From contig CANMNF010000001.1 in the NCBI GenBank assembly GCA_947499255.1, positions 930,001 through 994,000 on the forward strand: 64,000 nt of DNA, read 5' to 3'. The notes under the pieces were generated by a model. It had not been told where the DNA came from and made no database searches. It worked only from the letters and a program-made list of their open reading frames with translations. The stretch is from an uncultured Sphingomonadaceae bacterium (GTDB lineage Bacteria; Pseudomonadota; Alphaproteobacteria; Sphingomonadales; Sphingomonadaceae). Numbering within the stretch: the stretch's first letter is position 1; every line of letters begins with the position of its first letter. Shown piece by piece: positions 24,881 through 33,897 of the stretch. The translations under genes were made by a program, and so were the position numbers.

Positions 24881-26215
24881 TTGTCCCATACCACCCCTTG
24901 TGTCCCAAAGACTTTCCAATCCGCCGGTTCGCTTACCGGATCGATCAGAGTGCCGGGCGACAAATCGATCAGCCACCGCTCTTTAATGCTGGGCGCTTTG
25001 GCTGTGGGTGAGACGCAGGTGACAGGCTTGCTCGAAGGTGAAGATGTGCTCTCCACCGCCGCTGCCATGCGCGCGATGGGGGCCGATATTGTGCGCGGGG
25101 ATGATGGCACATGGCGCATTCATGGCGTGGGCGTTGGCAGCTTGCTGCAACCCGACGCTGCGCTGGATATGGGCAATTCAGGCACATCAACGCGGCTGCT
25201 CATGGGCCTTGTCGCCAGCCACCCAATCACCGCGACGTTTACAGGCGATGCCAGCTTGTCCAAGCGGCCGATGGGCCGGGTTATCACGCCGCTTTCGCAA
25301 ATGGGCGCCAGCTTTGAAAGCGCGCCGGGTGGCCGCTTACCGCTGACTTTGCGCGGGAGCAGCCCTGTTGTCCCCATTGAATACCGCCTTCCTGTGGCCA
25401 GCGCTCAGGTGAAAAGCGCGGTGCTGCTCGCAGGGCTGAACACTGCTGGCATTACCCGCGTTATCGAACCGGTGCCAACGCGCGATCATTCTGAACGGAT
25501 GCTGCGCGGTTTTGGTGCGGAGTTGTCCGTTGAAGAAGTGGATGGGGCGCGCATCATTGCGATCCACGGCGAGGCTGAGCTGCGCCCACAAACCATCACT
25601 GTGCCCGGCGATCCCTCCTCCGCAGCCTTCTTCGCGGTTGCCGCTTTGTTGGTGCCCGGTAGCGATCTCATCATCGAGAATGTCGGCTTGAACCCGACAC
25701 GCGCTGGCATTTTCGAAGTGCTGCGCCAAATGGGCGGCCACATCGCCGAAGTGAACCCGCGCGAAGTGGGCGGAGAGCCTGTGGCCGATCTTCATATTAA
25801 ACATTCCGACCTGTCGGGCATTGAAGTCGATCCCGCCATCGTTCCCAGCATGGTCGATGAATTCCCCGTCCTGTTCGTCGCAGCCAGCTTGGCCAAAGGG
25901 ACCACCACCACCACCGGCCTTGAAGAATTGCGCGTTAAAGAAAGCGACCGCATCACGGTGATGGCGCAGGCGCTAAGCGCTGCAGGCGCGCGCGTGGAAG
26001 AGCGTGAGGATGGCCTCGTGATCGAAGGCACCGGCGGCGAACCCTTGCGCGGCACCGCGAATGCGCGCGTCAAAACCCACCTCGATCACCGCATCGCCAT
26101 GAGCATGGCCGTGGCGGGATTGGTCTCCCAAGATGGCGTCGAGATCGATGACACCGCACCTATCGCGACAAGCTTCCCGACATTTGAGGGGCTGCTGAAA
26201 GAGGCGGCGGCGTGA
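24881..26215 (+). CDS. aroA: 3-phosphoshikimate 1-carboxyvinyltransferase (class II EPSP synthase)
   Basis: A 444-aa EPSP synthase of the shikimate pathway. VPGDKSISHR (Lys28, Arg33), DASLSKRPMGRV, SAQVKSAVLLAGLN, TRDHSERML and ELRVKESDR give a strong match to the class II, CP4-like enzymes. At the inhibitor-contact loop it has GNSGTSTRL (98-106), with Gly101 where CP4 has Ala and Leu106 as in CP4. The start is TTG 24881; a stop lies four codons upstream and no ATG fits. Monocistronic or leading the cmk group. Confidence 0.95.
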   Translation: MSHTTPCVPKTFQSAGSLTGSIRVPGDKSISHRSLMLGALAVGETQVTGLLEGEDVLSTAAAMRAMGADIVRGDDGTWRIHGVGVGSLLQPDAALDMGNSGTSTRLLMGLVASHPITATFTGDASLSKRPMGRVITPLSQMGASFESAPGGRLPLTLRGSSPVVPIEYRLPVASAQVKSAVLLAGLNTAGITRVIEPVPTRDHSERMLRGFGAELSVEEVDGARIIAIHGEAELRPQTITVPGDPSSAAFFAVAALLVPGSDLIIENVGLNPTRAGIFEVLRQMGGHIAEVNPREVGGEPVADLHIKHSDLSGIEVDPAIVPSMVDEFPVLFVAASLAKGTTTTTGLEELRVKESDRITVMAQALSAAGARVEEREDGLVIEGTGGEPLRGTANARVKTHLDHRIAMSMAVAGLVSQDGVEIDDTAPIATSFPTFEGLLKEAAA

Positions 26216-26230
26216 ATTCTTCTACAATCT

Positions 26231-26319
26231 GTCATGCTGAACTCGTTTCAGCATCCATCATGCGATCCGCTCCCACCGCGCAGGTGGAGAAATGGACCCT
26301 GAAACACGTTCAGGGTGAC
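26231..26319. repeat. Palindromic intergenic repeat of the CATGCTGAAC/GTTCAGGGTGAC type
   Basis: Left arm 26231-26257 and right arm 26293-26319 are inverted copies, 21 of 27 positions matching. A small CCACC/GGTGG hairpin lies between them. It occupies most of the aroA to 26343 gap. Such repeats are frequent in sphingomonad genomes (general knowledge). Confidence 0.75.
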
Positions 26320-26342
26320 GAATTTGACGGAGCGATCATCTA

Positions 26343-26600
26343 ATGCCCCCCATCGACATCTACTCAATCATCGGCTTCTTCGGCGCCGCATGTATCGTCG
26401 GCGCGTATTTTTATCAAACTGCCTGTGACAAGCCGAACCCGTTTATCCATCATGGCACCAATCTGGCAGGAGCTGCATTGCTGACGGTTTCGTTGCTTGT
26501 GCACACCAATTGGCCCAGCCTTGTGCTCGAAGGATTTTGGGCTGCGATTGCGATATGGGGCTTGGCGAAGGCGGTGAAGTCGCGCAAGGTTGCCTCATGA
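26343..26600 (+). CDS. Small membrane protein, CBU_0592-like
   Basis: An 85-aa protein with three hydrophobic segments (IIGFFGAACIVGAYFYQ; NLAGAALLTVSLLVH; LVLEGFWAAIAIWGLAK). The arrangement, including HGTNLAGA and the VLEGFWAAIAI ending, resembles the CBU_0592 family, function unknown. Its stop overlaps the cmk start (ATGA), so the two are coupled. Confidence 0.72.
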   Translation: MPPIDIYSIIGFFGAACIVGAYFYQTACDKPNPFIHHGTNLAGAALLTVSLLVHTNWPSLVLEGFWAAIAIWGLAKAVKSRKVAS

Positions 26601-27217
26601 TCATCGCTGTCGATGGACCCACCGCCTCTGGCAAAGGCACAATTGCCAAAGCGATTGCTGCCCATTTTGGCGTGCCGTGCCTTGATACAGGCTTGCTCTA
26701 TCGCGCGGTCGGCTGGCATGTTGCGCAGACCGGCGGCGATCCTGATAATGCGCAAGATGCGCTGGCCGCTTGCGCTTTTCCCGAAGAGCTGCTCGATAAT
26801 CCGGAATTGCGCAATGAAGCAACAGGGGGCCTCGCTTCACGCGTTTCTGTGCACCCAGAAGTTCGCGCGGCTCTGCTTGAGCGGCAACGCGCGTTTGCCA
26901 ATCAGCCGGGCGGCGCGGTGCTTGACGGGCGCGATATCGGCACGGTGATTGCGCCTGATGCTGACGTCAAATTGTTCATAACCGCCAGCGTTACAGCGCG
27001 CGCAGAACGCCGGTGGTTAGAGATGACTGGACGGGAAATGGAAATCTCGCGCGATGAAATCGAACACGACATCGCCATGCGCGATGCCCGCGATACACAG
27101 CGCAAGGATGCACCTTTGCGCGCTGCGCCTGATGCGCTGGTGATGGATACAACCGCGCTTGGCCGCGATGAGGCGATTGCCGCTGCTATTGCTGCGGTAG
27201 AGGGCGCTACTTCGTAG
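26597..27217 (+). CDS. cmk: Cytidylate kinase
   Basis: A 206-aa CMP/dCMP kinase. The P-loop VDGPTASGKGT is at 5-15, with LDTGLLYRAVG for substrate binding, LDGRDIGTVIAPDA in the middle and DARDTQRKDAPLR in the lid region. The start is set by the overlap with the upstream membrane protein gene. The usual cmk-rpsA order is kept, with a DUF962 gene on the other strand between them; the cmk end overlaps that gene by 11 bases. Confidence 0.96.
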   Translation: MIIAVDGPTASGKGTIAKAIAAHFGVPCLDTGLLYRAVGWHVAQTGGDPDNAQDALAACAFPEELLDNPELRNEATGGLASRVSVHPEVRAALLERQRAFANQPGGAVLDGRDIGTVIAPDADVKLFITASVTARAERRWLEMTGREMEISRDEIEHDIAMRDARDTQRKDAPLRAAPDALVMDTTALGRDEAIAAAIAAVEGATS

Positions 27218-27698
27218 CCGCCTCCAATTGCGCGCGCAGATCCTTGCGTAGGCCCAACAGAAATGCCAGCTCTGCCACCACGAATAGGGGGCCAACGAGC
27301 AGGCCGCGCAAATCATCCATAAAGGCAGGCTTGCGCCCCTCATAATGGTGGCCAAGGAACTGTAACGCCCAACCCACCACAAACAGTCCGATCCCGCTGC
27401 CCAACCACGCCGCAGAGCCGCCTTGTCCAATCACCAGCCCTGCCCATGCTCCCAGAGCCAGCAAGAGCGCCATCACCACGCCAAAGCCGAAATCGAGCCG
27501 CAAATACCACATGCTCGCCATCAAGGCCGCTGCCATTGCGGGCGTCAAAGCAACACCTGCAAAACCGAAAACTGGCCGCGAGAGCAATATCTCAACCGCC
27601 AGCACAATCATCGGCACGCCCACCAGATGCGTCGTGATATTGCGGCTGTCTTGATGGTACTCTCCATATTGCGCAAGATTGCGGATAAGCGGTGTCAT
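27207..27698 (-). CDS. DUF962 / Mpo1-like membrane protein
   Basis: A 163-aa protein with about four membrane segments. N-terminal YGEYHQDSRNITTHLVGVP and the late GHHYEGRKPAF carry the conserved His residues of the DUF962/Mpo1-like family. In yeast, Mpo1 is an iron-dependent dioxygenase acting on 2-hydroxy fatty acids. A related lipid role here is inference. Single gene between cmk and rpsA on the opposite strand. Confidence 0.85.
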   Translation of the reverse strand: MTPLIRNLAQYGEYHQDSRNITTHLVGVPMIVLAVEILLSRPVFGFAGVALTPAMAAALMASMWYLRLDFGFGVVMALLLALGAWAGLVIGQGGSAAWLGSGIGLFVVGWALQFLGHHYEGRKPAFMDDLRGLLVGPLFVVAELAFLLGLRKDLRAQLEAATK

Positions 27699-28091
27699 GA
27701 TGGCATCCTCTCTCGCCTTTATGGTTAGCGCGGCTTGCAGGCGGCGTCATCCCTTGTGGTCTGTTGGCCCCCGCGACCTGTTGACGCGCGCGCCGCAATT
27801 CCCTTGCCTTTTGCGCTATTTCGCCCTAGTGCGCGCCCCGTTCGATGAACGGATCACACGTTCGCGATTTCGCAAGCCAGCATGGTCGGCATTCCACCGG
27901 GGCGCAACGTCGTCCAAGCCATGATTGTTTTGCGCATCGCTCGTGCCGTTCAAAGGACGCCTGCAACAGCATTCGGCTTTGCAGGCAGTGCGGCCCCTTT
28001 GGCCCGTTTCTGACAATCCCGTCAGAGCGGAGAAAAGACCCCGCGACATACGCGGTGGCCGGAAAAATAGTAAACCAGGAACTCCAACCTT
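27699..28091. other. Gap upstream of rpsA: probable promoter and long leader
   Basis: No supported gene in 393 bases. A weak promoter-like pair is TTGCCT (27804-27809), 17 bases, TAGTGC (27827-27832). The part nearest rpsA contains a GCCTGC/GCAGGC stem-loop near 27959-27986 and GACAATCCCGTC. This may be a leader through which S1 regulates its own synthesis, but that is inference. A short minus-strand frame (27816-28148) overlaps the rpsA start and is rejected. Confidence 0.45.
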
Positions 28092-29795
28092 ATGGCAAGT
28101 AGCGCCAATCCCACCCGCGATGATTTCGCGGCAATGCTTGATGAACAACTCGGCGGCGCCGATGGCGGCTTTGAAGGTCGCGTTGTTAAAGGCACCGTCA
28201 CCTCAATCGAAGCCGGTATGGCTATTATCGATGTCGGCCTCAAATCCGAAGGCCGGGTAGACCTTAAAGAATTTATGCGCGGCGAAGATGCGCACGGCCT
28301 TGAAGTCGGCAGCGAAGTCGAAGTGTATGTCGACCGCGTCGAAAATGCCGACGGCGAAGCCATGCTCAGCCGTGACCGCGCCCGCCGCGAAGCTGCTTGG
28401 GACAAGCTGGAAAACGAATTTGGCGAAGGCAAGCGCGTCGAAGGCCGCATCTTTGGCCGCGTGAAAGGCGGCTTCACCGTCGATCTCGATGGCGCCGTGG
28501 CCTTCCTGCCCGGTTCACAAGTTGATATTCGCCCCGTGCGCGATGTTGGCCCGCTGATGGACATGCCGCAGCCTTTCCAGATCCTCAAAATGGATCGTCG
28601 CCGCGGCAATATCGTCGTATCGCGCCGCGCCGTGCTGGAAGAAACCCGCGCCGAACAGCGCAGCGAGCTGATCGACAAGCTGGCCGAAGGTCAGGTTACC
28701 GAAGGCGTGGTCAAGAACATCACCGATTATGGTGCGTTCGTTGATCTGGGCGGTATTGACGGCCTGCTGCACGTGACGGACATGAGCTATAAGCGCGTCA
28801 ATCACCCCAGCGAAGTGATCGAAATCGGCCAGACTGTGACCGTACAGATCGTGCGCATCAACGCCGAAACACAGCGTATCTCGCTTGGCATGAAGCAGCT
28901 GGAAAGCGATCCTTGGGAAGGCGTTGGCGCCAAATATCCCGTGGGCATCAAAGTCAGCGGCCAGGTTACCAACATCACCGAATATGGTGCTTTTGTTGAA
29001 CTGGAAGCTGGCATCGAAGGCCTCGTCCACGTTTCTGAAATGAGCTGGACGAAGAAGAACGTGCACCCGGGCAAAATCGTTTCAACGTCGCAAGAAGTCG
29101 AAGTGATGGTTCTGGAAGTCGATTCCGACAAGCGCCGCATTTCGCTTGGCCTCAAGCAGGCTCAGCGCAATCCTTGGGAAGAGTTTGCCGAAACCAATCC
29201 GGTTGGTGCAACGGTTACCGGCGAAGTCAAGAACGCTACCGAGTTTGGCCTGTTCATCGGCCTTCCCGGCGATGTCGATGGCATGGTTCACATGTCCGAC
29301 ATTGCATGGGGTATCTCGGGTGAAGACGCGCTTGCCCTCCACCGTAAGGGTGAAGAAGTGCAGGCCGTTGTTCTGGATGTCGATACCGACAAGGAACGCA
29401 TCAGCCTTGGCATGAAGCAGCTTGAAAAAGGTGCGCCTTCTGCCGAAGGTGCAGCTGGTGCAGGCAGTCTGCGTCGCGGCGAAGTTGTCACCGTTACCGT
29501 TCTCGAAGTTCGCGATGGCGGCCTCGAAGTGCAGGTTGGCGAAGATGGCGCGACCGGTTTCGTCAAGCGTTCCGACCTTGGCCGTGACCGTGACGAGCAG
29601 CGTCCTGATCGCTTCCAAACGGGTGCGAAGGTCGATGCGATGGTCACCGGATTTGATCGCTCGAAAAAGCCAAACTTCTCGATCAAAGCGCGTCAAATCG
29701 CCGAAGAGAAAGAAGCAGTGGCACAGTTCGGTTCTTCCGATTCGGGCGCATCGCTGGGCGACATCCTCGGCGAAGCTCTGAAGAAGGGCGACTAA
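28092..29795 (+). CDS. rpsA: 30S ribosomal protein S1
   Basis: A 567-aa protein made of tandem S1 RNA-binding domains. The repeated units (GVVKNITDYGAFVDLGGIDGLLHVTDMS; GQVTNITEYGAFVELEAGIEGLVHVSEMS, abbreviated here to their order) lie roughly from residue 195 onward, after two divergent N-terminal domains. S1 helps mRNA binding to the 30S subunit. The length is normal for a six-domain S1. It ends at a strong terminator. Confidence 0.97.
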   Translation: MASSANPTRDDFAAMLDEQLGGADGGFEGRVVKGTVTSIEAGMAIIDVGLKSEGRVDLKEFMRGEDAHGLEVGSEVEVYVDRVENADGEAMLSRDRARREAAWDKLENEFGEGKRVEGRIFGRVKGGFTVDLDGAVAFLPGSQVDIRPVRDVGPLMDMPQPFQILKMDRRRGNIVVSRRAVLEETRAEQRSELIDKLAEGQVTEGVVKNITDYGAFVDLGGIDGLLHVTDMSYKRVNHPSEVIEIGQTVTVQIVRINAETQRISLGMKQLESDPWEGVGAKYPVGIKVSGQVTNITEYGAFVELEAGIEGLVHVSEMSWTKKNVHPGKIVSTSQEVEVMVLEVDSDKRRISLGLKQAQRNPWEEFAETNPVGATVTGEVKNATEFGLFIGLPGDVDGMVHMSDIAWGISGEDALALHRKGEEVQAVVLDVDTDKERISLGMKQLEKGAPSAEGAAGAGSLRRGEVVTVTVLEVRDGGLEVQVGEDGATGFVKRSDLGRDRDEQRPDRFQTGAKVDAMVTGFDRSKKPNFSIKARQIAEEKEAVAQFGSSDSGASLGDILGEALKKGD

Positions 29796-29822
29796 ACCTG
29801 TTTTCCCTTGGACGGGAATACG

Positions 29823-29859
29823 AAAGGCCCGCTTGCGAGAAATCGCAGGCGGGCCTTTT
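29823..29859 (+). terminator. Rho-independent terminator after rpsA
   Basis: A 16-bp stem (29823-29838 with 29843-29858, one mismatch), GAAA loop, followed by TTTT at the end of the right arm. Confidence 0.93.
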
Positions 29860-29891
29860 CACTTATGGCAAGTGCTGTAAAACGCATCCCC

Positions 29892-30650
29892 ATGCTCCAA
29901 ATCCATCAATTCCCCTGCCTGTCCGACAATTATGGCTTCCTGCTGCACGATCCGGTTAGCGGGGAGACAGCCGCCATCGATACGCCTGATGCCGACGAGT
30001 ATCTGCGGCAAGCCGAAGCGCAGGGGTGGACGATCACGCAGATCTGGAACACGCATTGGCATGCGGACCATGCTGGCGGGAATGTGGCGATTAAAGCTGC
30101 CACCGGCTGCACAATCACCGCGCCTTTGCGTGATGCGAAGAAGATCGCCGGGATTGATCGCACCGTGCGCGATGGCGATCAGGTATCGCTGGGCGAGCAT
30201 ATAGCCGCCGTGATCGATGTAAGCGGGCATACGATGGGCCATATCGCCTATCACTTGCCCGATAGCGCGCTGGCCTTTGTGGGCGATGCGCTGTTCGCGC
30301 TGGGTTGTGGACGCATGTTTGAAGGAACGCCGCCGCAATTCTGGCAAAGCCTGCTGCGGCTAAGACAATTGCCGGGCGAAACCACGATCTATTGCGCGCA
30401 TGAATATACCAAGGCCAATGCCGCCTTTGCGCTCCATGCCGATCCTGAAAACGCGGCGCTGGCGCAATATGCAGGTGAGATCGATCAGCGGCGAGCTGCG
30501 GGAGAATGGACGGTGCCCTTCCCCCTTCAACGCGAGATTGCAACCAACCCATTCCTGCGCGCCGATGATCCCGCCATGCAGGCGCGATGGGGCGGCAATG
30601 CCCCCCATGAAACCTTTGCCGCGATCAGAGCCGCAAAGGATGAGTTCTAA
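29892..30650 (+). CDS. gloB: Hydroxyacylglutathione hydrolase (glyoxalase II)
   Basis: A 252-aa metallo-beta-lactamase-fold enzyme that hydrolyses S-lactoylglutathione in methylglyoxal detoxification. The metal motif THWHADH is at 54-60. HTMGHIAYH, FVGDALFALGCGRMFEGT and YCAHEYTKAN follow. The C-terminal NPFLRADDP is specific to GloB. The start is set at MLQIHQFPCLSDNYG; an in-frame Met at 29865 lies close to the rpsA terminator and is less likely. Confidence 0.95.
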   Translation: MLQIHQFPCLSDNYGFLLHDPVSGETAAIDTPDADEYLRQAEAQGWTITQIWNTHWHADHAGGNVAIKAATGCTITAPLRDAKKIAGIDRTVRDGDQVSLGEHIAAVIDVSGHTMGHIAYHLPDSALAFVGDALFALGCGRMFEGTPPQFWQSLLRLRQLPGETTIYCAHEYTKANAAFALHADPENAALAQYAGEIDQRRAAGEWTVPFPLQREIATNPFLRADDPAMQARWGGNAPHETFAAIRAAKDEF

Positions 30651-30801
30651 TCCATCAGGTCAAAACTGGTGAGGAGGATGCCGACAGACGCCGCGCATAG
30701 TCAGGCTCATAGCATTCAAGCCACAATATACCGGTGACCAAGCATCACAATGTGACTTGGAAATAGGTGATTACAGGCCGCTCGGGACCCAGGCACCACG
30801 C

Positions 30802-31335
30802 TTAAAGCTTGCCGATAACCTCATCGGCCAGCGCTTTGTCAGCAGCCGCGTCATGCTTTTCCGCAATAAGGGCAGCAGCCGCAGCAGTGCTGGCAACAGC
30901 AGCGCGCGCTCTCAGCTCGTCAATCGCCTGGCGTTCAGCGGCAGCGATCTTGTCCGTTGCCATCTGTTCGCGGCGAGCGATCATTGCAGCTGTATCGGTT
31001 TCGGCCCTGGCGACGATGCCGTCAGCTTCTTTGCGCGCATTCACCAGCATGGCTTCAGCATCAGCTTCTGCGCCAGCGATCTTGGTTTCATATTCCGCGC
31101 GCAGCGCTTCTGCTTCGGCGCGCAGGTTTTTCGCTTCATCAAGATTGGCTTTGATGGCCGCGATCTTGTTGTCAAGGCCACCCGCGATTGTCTTGTGCAC
31201 TTTGACTTTCATCACGGCGAACAACAGCAATACCAGCATAGCGAGCGAAACCCATTGATAAGGCTCAAGGCCCCACAGGCTCGGCTCAACCTTGCCATCC
31301 GCACCACCGGCGAGGAACATCACGAAATCAGCCAT
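30802..31335 (-). CDS. atpF: ATP synthase Fo subunit b
   Basis: A 177-aa protein. One membrane segment (PYQWVSLAMLVLLLFAVM) is followed by a long charged helix rich in Ala/Glu/Lys. It forms the peripheral stalk with b'. Last of the Fo operon and overlapping atpF' by eight bases. The order suggests this is b and the preceding gene b'. The F1 genes are not in this window. Confidence 0.92.
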   Translation of the reverse strand: MADFVMFLAGGADGKVEPSLWGLEPYQWVSLAMLVLLLFAVMKVKVHKTIAGGLDNKIAAIKANLDEAKNLRAEAEALRAEYETKIAGAEADAEAMLVNARKEADGIVARAETDTAAMIARREQMATDKIAAAERQAIDELRARAAVASTAAAAALIAEKHDAAADKALADEVIGKL

Positions 31336-31822
31336 TGGCTATCGCTTTCTGTACAGCCGCCTTGGCAGCGGCAGCGCTTACTTCGACATGAGCGATCTGC
31401 TTGGCGATGTCGCGAGCAGCTTGCGCTGCGACCGCTTCAATCTCCGATGCAGCCGCTTCGCGCGATGCATTAATTGCAGCTTCGGCTTCGTCCATGCGCG
31501 TATCAATGGCAGACTGCACTTTGGCCATTTTGGCCTCGTTCGCTGCTTGCGCGGAAGATTTTGCTTCCGCCACAAGCTTCTGCGCCGCATCGCGATTGGC
31601 GTTTTCTTGTTTGCGCCACGCTTCTTCCTGCGCGTCGGCTGCGTCACGCGCAGCTTGAGCAGCAGCAAGATCGTCAGCAATCTGCTTGTCACGCAGCCCC
31701 ACCGTATCGAGCACTTTGGGGACCATGCCCCGCCCGATTACGAAGAAAACCAGGCCAAACACGATCAACAACCAGAAGACCTGGCTGGACCATGTTTCCA
31801 TTATTTGGGCTATCTGAGGCAT
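31328..31822 (-). CDS. ATP synthase Fo subunit b'
   Basis: A 164-aa protein starting MPQIAQIMETWSSQVFWLL, which is typical of b' (AtpX/AtpF'): a membrane segment at about 14-31 (VFWLLIVFGLVFFVIGRGM), then a coiled-coil helix. Having two diverged b-type subunits is normal in Alphaproteobacteria and photosynthetic bacteria. The start at 31822 is preferred to a longer frame. Confidence 0.92.
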   Translation of the reverse strand: MPQIAQIMETWSSQVFWLLIVFGLVFFVIGRGMVPKVLDTVGLRDKQIADDLAAAQAARDAADAQEEAWRKQENANRDAAQKLVAEAKSSAQAANEAKMAKVQSAIDTRMDEAEAAINASREAAASEIEAVAAQAARDIAKQIAHVEVSAAAAKAAVQKAIANG

Positions 31823-31900
31823 GGACGGATTCCGTCTGTAGATGCGTGAACAAGTCTTTTGCCGACCGGGCAATCATACCCGGTCAGCAAAGTCAGGTCG

Positions 31901-32128
31901 TTAGGCGACGAAGATCAAGATCATCGCAACAACGAATGCCAGCAGGCCGAGAAGTTCGGCAGCAGCAAAACCGATGAACAGGCGACCCTGCTGACCGTCT
32001 GCGGCACCAGGATTGCGCAGTGCGCTTTCGAGGAATGAGCCGAACACGTTACCCACACCGATGGCGGCCATGCCGGCACCAATTGCGGCGAGACCTGCAC
32101 CGATGAGCTTTGCAGCTTCTGCGTCCAT
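31901..32128 (-). CDS. atpE: ATP synthase Fo subunit c
   Basis: A 75-aa hairpin of two membrane helices with the polar loop RNPGAADGQQ and the ion-binding Glu58 in AAAELLGLLAF. Its c-ring drives rotation. A longer upstream frame to 32254 is not native. It lies about 50 bases after atpB. Confidence 0.97.
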   Translation of the reverse strand: MDAEAAKLIGAGLAAIGAGMAAIGVGNVFGSFLESALRNPGAADGQQGRLFIGFAAAELLGLLAFVVAMILIFVA

Positions 32129-32177
32129 TGTAATATCCTTTCGTGTGAATTTATAAAATATGCGTTGAATGGGAAAC

Positions 32178-32966
32178 TTAGTGCAGATGCTCAGCATCGT
32201 TGATGTACAACGATGAAAGCAGTGCAAAAACGTATGCCTGAATGCCGGCGACAAGGATCTCCAGTGCAGAGATGCCGATCATCAGAATAAAGCTAGGGAT
32301 GCCGACTAGCACGCCAAAACCAGCACCCGCGCCCCAGCTATCGATGACGAAGCTGGACAGCACTTTAAGCAGGACGTGACCAGCCATCATCGCAACAAAC
32401 AGTCGCAATGCGAGGCTGAAGGGACGCACGAGGAAGCTGATCAGCTCAATCGGGAAGATGATGGGGATCATCGGCAGCGGGGTGCCGTGCGGCACAAACA
32501 GGCTGAAAAACTTAAGGCCGTGCTTCCAAAAGCCAACCAGCAAGACAATGCCAAAGCTCATGATGGCAAAGATGCCGGTCACGGTGAAGTGGCTGGTGAA
32601 AGTAAAGGGATGCACGCCGACCAGACCAACAGGCAACAGGCCCAACAGGTTGGCAAACAGGATAAACATGAACAGGCTGAAGATATAAGGCACATATTTG
32701 CGCCCTTCTTTGCCCACATTGGCTTCGAGCATGTCGTCGATAAAGCCGGTGAACGTTTCCACCGCCATCTGCCAACGGCCCGGCACCAGCTCACGCTTCA
32801 TGCCGCCGATCATAAAGACGAACAAAGCAACGCCTGCGATAACCATCCACAAAGCAGAGTTCGTGAAGGCAATGTTGAAGCCACCGAGTGCTAGTTCTTG
32901 TGTGCCGAACATCGGCTCGATCATGAACTGCTTCATCGGATCGACTTTGGCTGTTTCCGCTGCCAC
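32178..32966 (-). CDS. atpB: ATP synthase Fo subunit a
   Basis: A 262-aa polytopic membrane protein forming the proton half-channels. The key helix contains the stator Arg in RPFSLALRLFVAMMAGH. NLLGLLPVG and the C-terminal IQAYVFALLSSLYI are also typical. Second gene of atpI-atpB-atpE-atpF'-atpF. Confidence 0.97.
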   Translation of the reverse strand: MAAETAKVDPMKQFMIEPMFGTQELALGGFNIAFTNSALWMVIAGVALFVFMIGGMKRELVPGRWQMAVETFTGFIDDMLEANVGKEGRKYVPYIFSLFMFILFANLLGLLPVGLVGVHPFTFTSHFTVTGIFAIMSFGIVLLVGFWKHGLKFFSLFVPHGTPLPMIPIIFPIELISFLVRPFSLALRLFVAMMAGHVLLKVLSSFVIDSWGAGAGFGVLVGIPSFILMIGISALEILVAGIQAYVFALLSSLYINDAEHLH

Positions 32967-33003
32967 CTGTCTATCGCCCTTACGTTCTAAGTTGAGGCAG
33001 GCC

Positions 33004-33321
33004 CTAAGGTTTAGGACCGCTCGAAATTCGGATTATGTTCCTGAAAGCAACCACTATTCCAAGGAACAGCATCACCATCAGACCCCAGGGCGATGTACCG
33101 GCAAAGTAGTCTATGACCCAGCCAATAACAGCACCACCAAGCAACCCACCAAGCAATTCCGCGAGTACGCGGCTGCCGAGCTTATAATTGGCATCGGCGC
33201 CTTGAACTTGCGGCTTGTTACGCTGTTCTTCCCGCTCTTGTGCAGCCTTTAGCCGCGCTTCGAGCGCGTCGATCCGCGCATCTTCACCAATGGGTTCCTT
33301 TGCAGGTTTATCGTCGCTCAT
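33004..33321 (-). CDS. atpI: AtpI-type F0F1 ATP synthase assembly protein
   Basis: A 105-aa protein with a charged N-terminal coiled coil (ARIDALEARLKAAQEREEQ) and two membrane segments. The segments have the AtpI-typical VLAELLGGLLGGAVIGWVID and GLMVMLFLGIVVAFRNI. First gene of the Fo operon. The start is set at MSDDKPAKE; an extension to 33366 is not needed. Confidence 0.9.
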   Translation of the reverse strand: MSDDKPAKEPIGEDARIDALEARLKAAQEREEQRNKPQVQGADANYKLGSRVLAELLGGLLGGAVIGWVIDYFAGTSPWGLMVMLFLGIVVAFRNIIRISSGPKP

Positions 33322-33479
33322 GTCCTCTCTCCGCCCGGAGACGAGAACGATACTCGACAATAGCACCCGCCGAGGGCGATTGCCCCTTAGGCGGGGGTCA
33401 TATTTGAGTCAACCGGTGGTGCTGCAATAGCGAAGAGAAATGCCCGCCTGTCGGTGATTTGCACCTTATGAACGGCGCA

Positions 33480-33875
33480 TTACGGGCAGCGCGGATCGCG
33501 CCTGGGCGCGGCATTGGTGCGTTGCTGCCAGCTGCCATCGGGCGCTTGATAATATTCGCCCGGAACAGTGCGGGCAATCGCCAGACAACCGGCGGTAAAC
33601 GCATATTCTTCCAGCGTTGCGCCTTCGGCCTGCGCGCGTTCGGCATAAACGGCGCGGCGGCGGATATTGATATCGGCCACCATATCGCGCACCTGCTCAC
33701 CTGCTTCAGCAACAATGCCCAGATATCCATCCATCTTTTCCCCAACGGTGCCATCAGCGCGCGCTGCGGCATAGGCCGGATCGCGCTGCGCCGTTGCAGG
33801 GGCTGCCATCAAAGCGAGCGCGACAGCGCCGCCAGCAGCCAGGCCCAGCTTTGCAAATAGCTTTGAACGGGTCAT
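33480..33875 (-). CDS. YdbL family periplasmic protein (DUF1318)
   Basis: A 131-aa protein with a cleavable signal peptide (cut near 29-30, APATA). The mature part reads YAAARADGTVGEKMDGYLGIV and VADINIRRRAVYAERA, as in YdbL/DUF1318. In E. coli, YdbL is reported as a periplasmic chaperone-like partner of YdbH-YnbE. It lies directly after ynbE in the same order, which supports the same role. Confidence 0.85.
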   Translation of the reverse strand: MTRSKLFAKLGLAAGGAVALALMAAPATAQRDPAYAAARADGTVGEKMDGYLGIVAEAGEQVRDMVADINIRRRAVYAERAQAEGATLEEYAFTAGCLAIARTVPGEYYQAPDGSWQQRTNAAPRRDPRCP

Positions 33876-33897
33876 AATTTTCACTCCTTGCCGCAGA

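Noticed and set aside
30680-30745. Short frame starting ATGCCGACAGAC with GAGGAGG before it
   Set aside because: Only about 20 codons, the ribosome-binding site touches the ATG with no spacing, and no recognisable features.
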